DNA of 64,000 nt from Streptomyces sp. CB01201 (GTDB lineage Bacteria > Actinomycetota > Actinomycetes > Streptomycetales > Streptomycetaceae): positions 1 through 64,000 of the forward strand of contig NZ_NNBJ01000021.1 in NCBI RefSeq assembly GCF_002803085.1, written 5' to 3'. Made by a program: the position numbers and the translations under genes. The first letter of the stretch is position 1, and each line of letters begins with the position of its first letter. Positions 9,690-18,826 of this stretch are shown here, piece after piece. The notes beneath the pieces were generated by a model. The model was given only the letters and a program-made list of their open reading frames with translations. It did no database searches and was not told where the DNA came from.

Positions 9690-10157
9690 TCAGGACGGCT
9701 GTCCCGCTGGCTCGTACCCCTCATCGATTCGGCGAGGAGCGACGCCGAGAACCAAGTTCTCCATGGCGTGAGGCATCGGTCCAAAGCTGGCAACCCAGGT
9801 TTCGACGAGATAGATCATGCCCACTTCATCGATGCCCAGGAAGAACCGGCCGTGGTCCAGCTCGCCAAGTGGGTAAAGATGGCGCCCGATCGCTTCGCCC
9901 CACTCCGTGAATCGGTCGTCCTCGCCCCAGGCCAGCTCGGGGTTGAGCTCGAACGGCGTACGTGCACAGCTGATCCCTGGTCCGCTGACGTTCACAGTCA
10001 AGCCGCCGAACTCTTGAAGGAAGGCTTCCGCAGCGTCGTGCATGGCGAGCCCGACTGCATGGAACATGGATCGCCAGCGGGCCGTGTCTACCTTCCGTCC
10101 AGGCGTCCATCCCGACGCCTCCAACACCTCATCTACCTCTGGCGACCAGCTACTCAT
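9690..10157 (-). CDS. SUKH-3 family immunity-type protein
   Basis: The 155-residue protein carries the SUKH-3 signatures: WTPGR near the N-terminus, FLQEFGGL, NVSGPG, GEDDRF, LYPLGELDHGRFFLGIDE and a C-terminal FGxMPHAxENLVLG. SUKH proteins typically neutralise polymorphic or contact-dependent toxins in the producing cell. No toxin gene is visible nearby, so this is an orphan immunity-type gene. It converges with the dead ISL3 element and faces the SMI1-type gene across a 210-bp gap. Confidence 0.8.
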   Translation of the reverse strand: MSSWSPEVDEVLEASGWTPGRKVDTARWRSMFHAVGLAMHDAAEAFLQEFGGLTVNVSGPGISCARTPFELNPELAWGEDDRFTEWGEAIGRHLYPLGELDHGRFFLGIDEVGMIYLVETWVASFGPMPHAMENLVLGVAPRRIDEGYEPAGQPS

Positions 10158-10369
10158 CTGGGGCCCCGACTCCTCAGCTACGGGTGAGCAGTGATCATCT
10201 CAGCGGTCGGCGTCGCCGAACAGTGTGTGACCGCTTCACGGAAAGCGAGCCAGAACCCCAGATATGACATCACCCAGTAGTGATGGGGATCGTTGAGACT
10301 AGCTCCGCCGGGATTCGTGAAGGCCCCCCGGCCGGCCTGCCCATGGGTCTGTCGGAGTCGTAGGCGACC

Positions 10370-10930
10370 ATGTCGCCCGTGGACGACTTTGCGCAATTGG
10401 TCGAACGAGTCGCAGCCAAGGCGGCCGAGAGCGCGCGGCTGCAGCTTCCGGTCACCGCGGATGCTCTGGACGAGGCCGAGCGGAGGCTCGGTTTCCGTCT
10501 GCACCCGCTTCTTGCCGCGCTGTACTTGAAGGTGGGCAACGGCGGGTTCGGTCCGATGGACTCGTTGCTGCCTCTGTCAGGTGGTCCGAATCTGGATGGT
10601 GTGGAGGCCGCGGTTGAGGACTATCTGGGACGGATCCCGGCTGCGGGCGCGGACACCTGGTGGTCGTGGCCCAAGGGCGTCCTGCCGATCCTGGACTGGG
10701 GTTGTGCCATGTTCGCGTGCGTCGATTGCCGGAGCAAGGACGGAACAGTCCTCCTCTTCGAGCCGAACGCAATCAGCGGGCAGGACCTGTCCCTGGCGTG
10801 GTTCGTGGATGCGGGGAGCCTCACAGAGTGGCTTGAGACCTGGCTGGCGGGCCGGGGATGGTATGAGGAGGGCGTTGCGGACGAAGGCTTCGAGATGGCC
10901 CTGTGGCCCGAAGCTTCCGCGCGGTTGTAG
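10370..10930 (+). CDS. SMI1/KNR4 (SUKH-1) family protein
   Basis: The 186-residue protein starts with an ATG at 10,370. It shows the SUKH-1 pattern: LxLPVTADALDEAERRLGF, then LLAALYLKVGNGGFGP, and a later ILDWGCAMFACVD segment. The family commonly provides immunity against secreted nuclease or deaminase toxins. It is transcribed away from the SUKH-3 gene, and the two form a small immunity-like island beside IS remnants. Toxin partner not found. Confidence 0.8.
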   Translation: MSPVDDFAQLVERVAAKAAESARLQLPVTADALDEAERRLGFRLHPLLAALYLKVGNGGFGPMDSLLPLSGGPNLDGVEAAVEDYLGRIPAAGADTWWSWPKGVLPILDWGCAMFACVDCRSKDGTVLLFEPNAISGQDLSLAWFVDAGSLTEWLETWLAGRGWYEEGVADEGFEMALWPEASARL

Positions 10931-11008
10931 CCGTTCGTCGGTCACGATCTCGACGGTGACGGTTCTCCGCCCGGAGGGCGGGAACCGTCGAGTAGTTACC
11001 CGCAAAGG

Positions 11009-11787
11009 TCAGCTGGCCTTCGCCGACTCCTCGGCCCGCGCCCGCGCCCGCGTCGAGGCGATGCGGTAGGAGTCGGTGCCGGTTTCGATGATAGTGCCGT
11101 TGAAGGTGAGGCGGTCGACGATGGCTGCGCAGAGTCGGGAGTCGGTGAACGTCTTCGTCCAACCCCCGAAGGACTCGTTGGAGGCGATGGCGACGCTGTT
11201 CTTCTCCTCGCTTTCGGTCAGGATCTGAAAGAGGAGTTCGGCTCCGTGGCGGTCGAGTTCCATGTAGCCGAGTTCGTCGATGCAGAGCAGATCGACGCGG
11301 CCGTATCGGGCGATGGTCTTGTTCAGCTGCTTCTCGTCGGCAGCCTTGACCAACTCGTTGACCAGCTTCGTGGCGAGGGTGTAGCGGACGCGGTAGCCCT
11401 TCATCGCGGCCTCGGTGCCCAGAGCGATGAGCAGGTGGGACTTGCCGGTGCCGGAGTCGCCGATCAGGCAGAGGGGCTGGCTCTTCTTGATCCATTCGCA
11501 GCTGGCGAGGGCGTGGATGGTGGCCGGGTCGATGTTCGGGTTCGCCCCGAAGTCGAAGGATCGCAAGGACTTCTCCCGGGAGAAGCCTGCTGCCTTGATC
11601 CGCCTCTCCGACCTGCGGCGAGCGCGGTCGTCACACTCGGCCATCAGCAGCTCCGCGAGGAAGCCGCGGTAGGTCATCTGGTCCTCCGCTGCCGAGGTTG
11701 CGATGTCGGGAAACTCGGCCCGGATCGCGGCAGCCGCAGGAGACGGCAGGCTGTGTCGATCGCGGCGTCGGCGGCCTGCTCGGTCAT
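11009..11787 (-). pseudogene. istB: IS21-family helper ATPase (istB), frameshifted near the start
   Basis: From about codon 25 onward the sequence is a good IstB: a MTYRGFLAELL segment, Walker A GDSGTGKSH, Walker B LLCIDELGY, sensor-like NSVAIASNES and DRLTF. The expected N-terminus (MTEQAADAAIDTACR) is present from an ATG at 11,787 but in another frame, with an apparent one-base loss near 11,735. Translation from an alternative in-frame start might still give a protein. Together with the istA stub upstream, this is a decayed IS21 element. Confidence 0.75.
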
Positions 11788-11807
11788 GTTCCGCTGGCGG
11801 GGCAAGG

Positions 11808-12120
11808 TCACTGGGCTTCTCCCTCATGGTGGGTGCCGCCACTGGTGCGGTGGCGGCGGAGCAACTGGCCATAGGGGGCCACCGAGGGCAGCGGCCTGGT
11901 GGCCGGCGGAAGGTGTGCGAGCCGCCACTCGTCGTGCAGAGGCGTGATGGTCGCCGAGGACTGGACTGCCGGATGCGGATCGCGCGGGGTGGGGATAGCG
12001 GCGGGTTCTTCCTCGGCCTGGGCGGCTTTGCGGGCCTCCAGGGCAACGGCATCGGCGGTCAAACAAGCACCGCCGGGGTGCCCGAGGTTCTTGTGACCCA
12101 ACCGATGGGAGTAAGAGGCA
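11808..12120 (-). pseudogene. istA: IS21 transposase (istA), C-terminal stub
   Basis: The frame directly upstream of istB encodes about 100 residues (LGHKNLGHPGG, then LTADAVALEARKAAQAEEEP, HDEWRLAHLPP) with no N-terminal catalytic region. Its position immediately before istB and its composition suggest the C-terminus of IstA. The DDE catalytic core is missing, so the transposase has been lost. The assignment rests mainly on gene order. Confidence 0.45.
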
Positions 12121-12122
12121 GC

Positions 12123-12446
12123 TCACGGGGCGGTTGCACGCGTGGCGCGCGAACGGCGTCCTGAGTAGTCCCCATCGGACCCGGTGGCTGGGCCTGGGTC
12201 ATCGATCACCACGTGTGGTGGGGATGCCGAGTCGACTTCCGTGGGCTGTCCGCGGTGACGTTCGAGCAGGCGGAGCATCTCCTCGGCGCCGACCAGGCTG
12301 ACCTGGAGCCCTTCGACTTCGCCGAGCCAGCCTTCACGTTCGGCATCGGCGATGCGGGCGATCAAGTTATCGCGGATGTCGGCAAGCCGTGCCGCGTTGG
12401 GACGGGTCAGGTCGAAGGAGCGAGCATCTGACGCAAGCGTGCTCAT
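12123..12446 (-). pseudogene. integrase/recombinase C-terminal remnant
   Basis: The stretch reads LADIRDNLIARIADAEREGW followed by LGEVEGLQVSLVGAEE. I associate this helical tail with the C-terminus of a family of Streptomyces site-specific integrases. No catalytic Arg/His/Tyr residues are present, so it is either a truncated integrase or a free-standing small protein. It lies head-to-tail with the IS21 stub, consistent with a scarred insertion hotspot. Confidence 0.4.
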
Positions 12447-12632
12447 GAATGCACGGCGTCCCGAAGGCGCGTGCGCGGGCGCCGATGGATACCTTCCGCT
12501 TCTCAAAGTGGGCGAGGAATCGAACAGCGCCGTCACCCTCCGCGCTGGCTCCCCAAGATCTGTGCCAGAACCCGTTACCCGTGAACAAAGCCATGCAGCC
12601 GACGGAGCCGCAGTCAGGGAGAATCAGCCGCT

Positions 12633-13196
12633 GTGAACATGGGGATCTTTGGTTTCGAGCCGTCTTTCCTGACCGGGATCGAGGCGATTCGGCAGGCTCA
12701 CGCATCACGTCTGGCGACGCTCGTGGGTCGGCGGCTGACCCGGTGCGCTCTGGTGCGCTTCATCGAGAACGGAGTCTGGTTCGCCGACTGCCCGGTGGTG
12801 CTGGACTTCGACGGTTTTCAGGTGGAGGTTTGCCACTCCAAGCTCGATGAGCTCTCGATCGGCTGGAACACGATCGACACCGCTGCAACCATCACCGGAT
12901 GGGAGTGGTTCGAGCTCACGCCTCAGTGGTCTCACTACGACGCAGGCCTCGAACACTTCGTCGGCCAGGAACTGCGCGAGGTCGCGCTGCTTGAGTGGCG
13001 GCCAGTGGAGCACGACCTGGCGGCCGGAACGGTGATAGTGGAGTTCGTATTCACCGAGGGCTGTCTGAGGATCGTCAACGGACTCGACGAGAACCGCATC
13101 GAAATCGCCATCCCGGCCCGCGCCCAGCACGTGACCCAGGTTCCAGATCGTGCGGTCGGCTGCCAACGCGCCGACCAGCACGGCGATCAACACTGA
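12633..13196 (+). CDS. conserved hypothetical protein
   Basis: The 187-residue protein starts at a GTG with AGGGAGA upstream. No membrane segment or signal peptide is visible. Its acidic, aromatic composition (FIENGVWFADCPVVLDFDGF, WEWFELTPQWSHYD) is like that of small intracellular immunity-type or unknown-function proteins. It lies in the island with the SUKH genes and IS scars, so an immunity role is possible but unproven. Confidence 0.6.
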   Translation: MNMGIFGFEPSFLTGIEAIRQAHASRLATLVGRRLTRCALVRFIENGVWFADCPVVLDFDGFQVEVCHSKLDELSIGWNTIDTAATITGWEWFELTPQWSHYDAGLEHFVGQELREVALLEWRPVEHDLAAGTVIVEFVFTEGCLRIVNGLDENRIEIAIPARAQHVTQVPDRAVGCQRADQHGDQH

Positions 13197-13347
13197 GGTG
13201 CCGCGCAGCCGATGCCGTCCGGACAGCGGACCGATCCAGTGCCCCGGACCTTTGGCGGAGATCCCATCCATGGGGTGGGCTCTCCGCCCGTCCGTCACGG
13301 CGACGAACCCGTCCTCCGGCCCGTGCGGCACGGTCTGGCGCGGAAGG

Positions 13348-14043
13348 TCACGCAGAGCGGCCGTTGGCCGAGAAGTGCTGATAGTCCGGCGGATTCCAGC
13401 GGCCGCCCCACTGCCAACCCGCTGCGCGCATCGCCTTGCTGATCACATCCCCTGGATGGATCATGCCCTTGGCCTGCTGTGACCGGTCCAGGAAGGCCGC
13501 GCCGGCAGCGGGATAGACCTTTTCGTTCACATCGACGTACGGGTTCTCCAGGGTGTTGATGTCCACCGCGTCCCCGTACGAGTGCTGGGAGACCTCGGAC
13601 GGATCGCCGGTGACCTTGCGGCAGTTGAACGCAGAGGTGTTGTCGGCAGCCATCGCCGCCTCGTCGTTGCCGTCGAATTCTGCCATCACCCGCATCTGGC
13701 GAATGGGGAACTTCGCTTGCAGAGCCTGCCCGAACACCTTCAGCAGCGATGTCACCGCCCGCTGCCGTACGACGAGTTCGCCCCGGTGAACCTGATCGTC
13801 GAAACCCCAGTGGTTCATCTGCACCAGCCGCAGCTCGGACGCCGGGACCGGGCAGCCTGCGTGCCAGCTGAGGCCAAGCTTGGCCGGCGGTACGGCGGTG
13901 ACAACGGCGTCGAGCGCGGGACCCGGTGCGTCGCGCTGGGGGACCGGCGGCCGGGCTGCGGCGACGGGGCAGGGAAGGATGTAGAGGGGCAGGGTGCAAA
14001 CAGCTAGCGCGGCGACGACGGTACGGAGTCGGGTCTTGATCAC
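13348..14043 (-). CDS. secreted M15-type (VanY-like) peptidase
   Basis: The 231-residue product begins at the GTG at 14,043 with a signal peptide (IKTRLRTVVAALAVCTLPLY). The catalytic region contains SQHSYGDAVDI (His-x6-Asp zinc ligands) and a C-terminal DYQHFS (third zinc His), as in D-Ala-D-Ala carboxypeptidase/endopeptidase M15 proteins. It probably trims peptidoglycan stem peptides outside the membrane. It is divergent from the sigma-factor operon that follows. The longer open frame upstream is Pro/Arg-rich and not credible as protein. Confidence 0.8.
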   Translation of the reverse strand: MIKTRLRTVVAALAVCTLPLYILPCPVAAARPPVPQRDAPGPALDAVVTAVPPAKLGLSWHAGCPVPASELRLVQMNHWGFDDQVHRGELVVRQRAVTSLLKVFGQALQAKFPIRQMRVMAEFDGNDEAAMAADNTSAFNCRKVTGDPSEVSQHSYGDAVDINTLENPYVDVNEKVYPAAGAAFLDRSQQAKGMIHPGDVISKAMRAAGWQWGGRWNPPDYQHFSANGRSA

Positions 14044-14350
14044 CGGACAGGCATAGCCCGTTCCGGCAGCTCGATCACGCTTGATATCGGCGATAGGGAA
14101 GATTGTGCGGAAACTTCCCCCGAATGCGGCCATCGCTTGTCCGCGGCCCGCGGTGTTCCATGGTCCTTTCGCGACCGGGACCGGGGCTGGGGGCCGCGAT
14201 CGGGGACCGGGACCGGCGCCTGGAAGACCGGGACCCGGGGCCTGGTGCCTGGGGCCGGGTCCGGGATGCTTTCCGGCAGGGAACGGGTGTCCCTCGAAAC
14301 GGACTTGGATGAGTGGGAACCTTCGGCCCCGTGCCGGACATGGACGGAGC

Positions 14351-14995
14351 ATGGAACTGAACGACGCTGGTTTCGCCGTACCGGTCGGCGAGACATCTGA
14401 CCGGGAGCTGTGGTCGAGGGCAGTCGACGGTGACCGCGAGGCGTTCGGCCGGATCTTCGACCGGCACGGCAAGACCGTCTACAACCATCTGTTCAGGCGG
14501 ACGGCTGACTGGTCCGAGGCCGAGGACCTCACGTCGACCGTGTTCTTGCACGCCTGGCGACGGCGATCGGAGACGGTGCTCGACCGCGATTCGGCGCTGC
14601 CGTGGCTACTGGGCATCGCCAACGGTCAGTTGTCGAACACCAGGCGCCGGCTGAGACGGGCCGAAGCCTTGCTCCAGCGGCTCGTCTCGCATGACGAGTC
14701 GGTGGGCGACCACGCGGACCGCGTGGCCGTCCGGATCGACGACGAGCGTCGCATGTCGGAGATCCATCGGGCGCTGGCCCGGCTGCCGCGTCACGAGCGC
14801 GAGGTCGTCGAGCTCTGTGTGTGGTCGGGCCTTGACCAGCAGGCGGCCGCGGCAGTGCTCAAGGTCGCGGTCGGAACCGTGAAGTCCCGACTGCACCGGG
14901 CGCGGCAAAGGCTGGGTGCCGACCTCGGCGAAGCCACGGTCCGAGCGCCGTTCAGTTCGAAGCATCCCGTCAACGCGAAGGAGGTCGCACGATGA
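14351..14995 (+). CDS. ECF-type RNA polymerase sigma factor
   Basis: The 214-residue protein starts at the ATG at 14,351; upstream frame extension is Pro/Gly-rich non-coding. Region 2 is visible (DREAFGRIFDRHGKTVYN, AEDLTSTVFLHAWRR) and region 4 has an HTH ending GTVKSRLHRARQRLG. This is the two-domain ECF layout. It overlaps the next gene by 4 bp (ATGA), so the two are translationally coupled, and the partner is probably its membrane-bound regulator. Confidence 0.9.
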   Translation: MELNDAGFAVPVGETSDRELWSRAVDGDREAFGRIFDRHGKTVYNHLFRRTADWSEAEDLTSTVFLHAWRRRSETVLDRDSALPWLLGIANGQLSNTRRRLRRAEALLQRLVSHDESVGDHADRVAVRIDDERRMSEIHRALARLPRHEREVVELCVWSGLDQQAAAAVLKVAVGTVKSRLHRARQRLGADLGEATVRAPFSSKHPVNAKEVAR

Positions 14996-15951
14996 ACGAC
15001 GCCCAGGGCGTTCCCGCGGCTCCTTCCGACGATCGTGATCTGCCGAACCAACGGCGGACCCGAGAGGAACTACTGAAGATGATTGATCCCCAGGAGAACG
15101 AGATTTCGCTGCGACGCCGATGGGGGGTGCCACTCGGGGTCGCCGCCGGTGTGGCGGCGGTGAGCGTCGCGGCCGTATTCGCCCTCGGCGGGACGGGCGA
15201 GGCCGGGACGAGCGCCGCCGATCCCGCACACGGCGGTGCGGGGCCGGCGAACCCCGCTTCGGCACCGGGTGCGAGCGCATCGCACGGGGCCACGTCGGGG
15301 GGATCCGGTTCGGCGCCGTCCTCGCCGTCCTCGCCGTCCTCGCCGTCCGCGCCGTCCGCGTCCCGCGCGACGTCGTCCAAGGCTGCTGACTTCACCATCA
15401 CCGACGGGACGACGACCCCGATCGATGCCGGGTCCATCAGCAGGATCCTGTCCTCCTGCCTGGGGCCGGACGCGTCCCAGTACCACGCGGTGATCGCGGA
15501 ACGTATGCCGCTGGCCTCATCGGATACGGACGGCGTGGTGGTCGCCGTCAACTCGGCCAAGCAGTACGTGCAGTGCCAGACGAAGGGCAACAAGGGGCAG
15601 AGCCAGGACTCTCCGCCCACGTTCATCAACGACCGGCTGTGGGGCACCGGTCACACGGTCGAGTATTTCGACTCCATGCTCCAGCCCGCCGGGAAGGGGA
15701 AGTACCTCATGCTGGGCGCCGGACACTACATGTCTGGCGTCGCCAAGATCACCATCAGCTACGGCAACGACCCGAAGCAGTACCCGGCGCGCATGGCGGG
15801 CGGCGCGTTCGTCTACGGGGCCGCTCTCTCCTCGGACGCGCCGCCCAGCGCGCACTTCATGGGCCCGGACCCCTACGTCCATGCCTACGACGCGTCAGGC
15901 AAGGAGATCTACAACCAGGCCAAGGACCCGAGGTTCACCAGCGAGAAGTAG
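14992..15951 (+). CDS. single-pass membrane protein coupled to ECF sigma factor
   Basis: The 319-residue protein has a cytosolic N-terminus of about 45 residues (MNDAQGVPAAPSDD...RRRW), one transmembrane helix (GVPLGVAAGVAAVSVAAVFAL), a Ser/Pro/Ala-rich linker and an extracytoplasmic domain of about 180 residues containing single Cys residues. No zinc-anti-sigma HxxxCxxC motif is seen. Coupling to the sigma gene suggests it senses a cell-surface signal and holds the sigma factor; that role is inferred. Confidence 0.75.
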   Translation: MNDAQGVPAAPSDDRDLPNQRRTREELLKMIDPQENEISLRRRWGVPLGVAAGVAAVSVAAVFALGGTGEAGTSAADPAHGGAGPANPASAPGASASHGATSGGSGSAPSSPSSPSSPSAPSASRATSSKAADFTITDGTTTPIDAGSISRILSSCLGPDASQYHAVIAERMPLASSDTDGVVVAVNSAKQYVQCQTKGNKGQSQDSPPTFINDRLWGTGHTVEYFDSMLQPAGKGKYLMLGAGHYMSGVAKITISYGNDPKQYPARMAGGAFVYGAALSSDAPPSAHFMGPDPYVHAYDASGKEIYNQAKDPRFTSEK

Positions 15952-16490
15952 GCCGCCCGCCCAGGGCCGGCCCCTTACACCAGGCCCCCGTCTGAGGAAG
16001 ACCGGCCCCGGCCGATGAATCTCCTGGCCCCGACGACAGACGCCAGGTGATTCATCGGCCGGCCTGGCCGGCAGCTCCCGCTCGTCCTTCTCATCGGTGT
16101 CCAGGAGCGGTCGTTCGTCCCGCTGTACAGGTCCCCTGTTCCAGCCAGCCAGGCTTGAAGCACGCGGCGCGAGGCGACCGGGTCCGCTCGCCGGGGCCGC
16201 TCCGCGCATCGGCAACCGTCCTCGGCCCGGCACCGCTGGTGACCTGGTTCGACGTCGTCGGTCCTCGGCCTCGATGCCGGGCATGTGCCTCCGGCGCCGC
16301 CGTGAGGGACCCACCCAAAGGCTCACTCGCCGCCTCCACACAAGACGCACTTTCACGCCACATCGAGATTCCGGCCAAGCTTTGAATGACTCATTGACGC
16401 CTGGTCCTTTCGTCGTCGTCAATTGTGGTGCGAGCGGGCCGGGGTCTTCGCCATCCCGGTGCGCGCATGGATATCCGACGGGGGGCGGGT
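15952..16490. other. intergenic stretch with strong hairpin
   Basis: No credible gene is present. The stretch holds the 19-bp-stem hairpin listed separately and, close to 16,491, the presumed promoter region of the peptide cluster. Confidence 0.5.
16010..16060 (+). terminator. 19-bp-stem hairpin downstream of the sigma operon
   Basis: Arms at 16,010-16,028 and 16,042-16,060 (GGCCGATGAATCTCCTGGC against its near-perfect reverse complement, 18/19) enclose a 13-nt loop. It lies about 60 bp after the sigma/membrane-protein operon. There is no U-run, as is common for Streptomyces terminators, so termination is probable rather than certain. Confidence 0.6.
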
Positions 16491-17057
16491 ATGATCCAGA
16501 ACGCGTTTCAGTTTGTGCTGGACCAGAGCGAATGCCATTACGCGGCACGTTCGATCATCCGTGCCTCGCCATCGAGTGATTCGTCCGCAACGCTCGAAGA
16601 GCATTTGGAACGCAGCTTTCCGTCTTTCCGGACCGCCTTCGCGGAGTGTCTCACCGGCGAGGCCGATGGATATGTCCTTGAACTGCCGGGCTGGGCGGGG
16701 GAGTCGCTGGAGCGGCTTGAGGAGACGACCGTCGCCGTCTTCGACTGGTACGGGGCGCGTTCGACGCCCCGGCGGCCCGCGGTATCGCGCGAGGACGTCA
16801 CGGACCCCAGCCACTGGTTCCACTGGGGAGAGCACCGGGCGTTCGTCCTCTGCTTCGCCCCCTGCTTCCGTGAGGACCACGCCCGCTACGGGTTCGGGCG
16901 GCCCGAGACATTCGTGATGTTCCAGCACGAGCGCGCCTTCCACCGCCGCCACCCGCAGCAGATTCCCGTCGGCGTCCGCCGGGCCGTCCGCCGCACCTTC
17001 GACGAGGCCGGGCGGGGATACGAGTACGACATCGGGGCGGTGCCCACCTATGACTGA
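16491..17057 (+). CDS. YqcI/YcgG-like protein, first gene of peptide cluster
   Basis: The protein has 188 residues from the ATG at 16,491, which has a GGGGGGCGGG purine tract upstream. The C-terminal half (HWGEHRAFVLCFAPCF, RYGFGRPETFVMFQHE) resembles the conserved core of YqcI/YcgG proteins, a family that includes heme-dependent arginine N-hydroxylases; this is my recollection and needs a profile search. It overlaps the HExxH gene by 8 bp, so it belongs to the cluster. Its role is unknown: a tailoring enzyme or an accessory. Confidence 0.5.
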   Translation: MIQNAFQFVLDQSECHYAARSIIRASPSSDSSATLEEHLERSFPSFRTAFAECLTGEADGYVLELPGWAGESLERLEETTVAVFDWYGARSTPRRPAVSREDVTDPSHWFHWGEHRAFVLCFAPCFREDHARYGFGRPETFVMFQHERAFHRRHPQQIPVGVRRAVRRTFDEAGRGYEYDIGAVPTYD

Positions 17058-18513
17058 GCGGCTGACCGGGTTGCTGCCCGCACGCGCCGAACTCCTCTCC
17101 TCGCACCGGGACTTCGGCCGCGCAGACGTGCTGCGGCGGCGTGCCCGGCACGTACTCGGGTTCACCCTCGCGGCCGCCTTGCGACGCTTCGGTCAAGGCG
17201 ACGACGTCATGGCCGATCCCGAGATCGCCGAAGACCCGGCGGTGTGGGCTGCGTTGCAGGCCATGTTCGACGGGCTACACGAGCCGGTGGCCGATCCGGC
17301 GTCGGTGCTGGCCGCCGCGGTCGCTCGTGGAGCAGTCCGGCGCGAGGGCTTGTCACCGACCGGTGCGGAGCCACCGCGTATACGCACCGCGCGGATCGGT
17401 GGGCGGCGGCGGGGGACCGTGTGGCTGTGGCAAGGGGTGCACGGGCCGCTGACCGCGGCTGTCGATGGCGCTTTCCAACGGTACGCACTCACCGCGCCGC
17501 CCACACGTGAGACGCATTCTCCCAACCTGCCTGGCGGGAACGGGGATTCCGCGATCAAGAACACCCTCTATGCCGCCGGAAAAGCAGAACAGAAAGCCGT
17601 CGAGACGGCGGCGGAAATGATCCGTGAGGCCGTACCGGAGATCGCTCGCGAGACATTTCCCTTCATCGACGGGATCGCGTTCTTCGATGGTGAACTATTC
17701 GCCAGCGGCACGCTTCTCTCGCAGCCGAGGATCATCTTCGTCGAACGCCGCATGACCGGCGATACCGACCGCCTCGCCGAAGCCCTGCTGCACGAGGCAC
17801 TCCACCTCAAGCTCAACGCGCTGACCCTGACCCGCCCGATCTACCGCGCGGGCGTCATCGACGACAGCGCGGTCCTGCTGCCGATTCCCTGGCACCGGGA
17901 CGCGTCCGGCGTACCGCACCGCTGGATGGCCAACCGGGCACTGGCCGCCGCCCATGTGTACGTCCATCTCGTTGCGCTGTACGAACGTCACGACCCGCCC
18001 GCCCGTAGCCGGGCGACCGGTCTCGCGGCCTGCCGGGAACGTGCCGCCCATTTGCTGACGGAGCTGGCGGGCGAGGCCTCCCGGGACCTGGGGCCTGCCG
18101 GGGTCCGTATGACGCGCTGGCTGCGCGAAGTCCTGGAGGCCGCGCCGCAGGACCTGGGCCGTGGGGCGGCCGGGGCCAAGCTGCTGCCCGGCCGCGAACC
18201 GGAACCGGAACCGGAACCGGAGCGGCCTCGGCCGAGTGCCGCGGTCGGTATTCCATCCGGCACCCTGCGCCGTGCCGCCCCAGGGCACCGGGGCTGGCGG
18301 CCGGAACCCGACCTCGGCCTCGTGGCCACGTGCCAGCCGTGGGACGTGCATGTGCTGAACGCCTACCAGTGGACCCTTTTCACCGCGTGCGACGGACTGG
18401 ACAGCGGCCTCGCGGTCCGCTCCCTGCAAGCCGCCGCGCCCGGCTCGGCCGCACCGATGGTGGCCCGAGCACTCATGGACCTGCTCGACACCGGCTTGAT
18501 GGTGATCGAGTAG
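17050..18513 (+). CDS. HExxH-motif peptide-modification protein
   Basis: The 487-residue protein has the motif HEALH at about residues 248-252, followed by an IPWHRD segment and a helical WMANRALAAAHVYVHLV segment. This is the pattern of the HExxH putative peptide-modification family that sits beside radical SAM maturases; some members are reported to be Fe/2-oxoglutarate beta-hydroxylases. The C-terminal third includes an EPEPEPE linker and a helical domain (LNAYQWTLFTACDG, then ALMDLLDTGLMVI). It overlaps the previous gene and precedes the precursor by about 60 bp. It is probably a maturase acting on the precursor. Confidence 0.75.
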   Translation: MTERLTGLLPARAELLSSHRDFGRADVLRRRARHVLGFTLAAALRRFGQGDDVMADPEIAEDPAVWAALQAMFDGLHEPVADPASVLAAAVARGAVRREGLSPTGAEPPRIRTARIGGRRRGTVWLWQGVHGPLTAAVDGAFQRYALTAPPTRETHSPNLPGGNGDSAIKNTLYAAGKAEQKAVETAAEMIREAVPEIARETFPFIDGIAFFDGELFASGTLLSQPRIIFVERRMTGDTDRLAEALLHEALHLKLNALTLTRPIYRAGVIDDSAVLLPIPWHRDASGVPHRWMANRALAAAHVYVHLVALYERHDPPARSRATGLAACRERAAHLLTELAGEASRDLGPAGVRMTRWLREVLEAAPQDLGRGAAGAKLLPGREPEPEPEPERPRPSAAVGIPSGTLRRAAPGHRGWRPEPDLGLVATCQPWDVHVLNAYQWTLFTACDGLDSGLAVRSLQAAAPGSAAPMVARALMDLLDTGLMVIE

Positions 18514-18571
18514 CGCCCCCAGGACGCAGTCCACGGGGGAACGAACGGGAAGAACGGGGGAGGTGAACAAC

Positions 18572-18730
18572 ATGACCACCAAGTCCACCGAACAGGAGCT
18601 CGTGGAGAAGCTGGCCGAAGAGCTGTCCTTGGACGGCTTCGAGGACACGGACGAGGCCGCGGCCGAGGCCGTCAGCCTGGGCGGCGCGAGCTACGTGAAG
18701 ATGCTCGGCCGTACCTGGACCGCCGGCTGA
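18572..18730 (+). CDS. RiPP precursor peptide
   Basis: The 52-residue peptide starts at the ATG at 18,572, with a GGAGGTG Shine-Dalgarno sequence 6 nt upstream. The N-terminal 33 residues form an acidic, helix-prone leader (STEQELVEKLAEELSLDGFE, then DTDEAAAEA). The C-terminal part VSLGGASYVKMLGRTWTAG is short, Gly-rich and carries Tyr, Lys, Arg, Thr and Trp side chains suited to modification. Size, leader/core asymmetry and position between a HExxH gene and a PqqD/radical SAM pair identify it as the substrate. The exact cleavage site is unknown. Confidence 0.8.
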   Translation: MTTKSTEQELVEKLAEELSLDGFEDTDEAAAEAVSLGGASYVKMLGRTWTAG

Positions 18731-18826
18731 CCCATGGCGGCACCGGTGGTCCCGGCAGCACACTCCACAGCCGGGGCCACCACCGGCTCCACCACATCGA
18801 GGACACGGACCACAAGGAAGCGCGGG

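Noticed and set aside
14044..14472. N-terminal extension of the M15 peptidase frame
   Set aside because: Pro/Arg/Gly-rich, overlaps the divergent sigma-factor gene and would bury the clear signal peptide that starts at 14,043.
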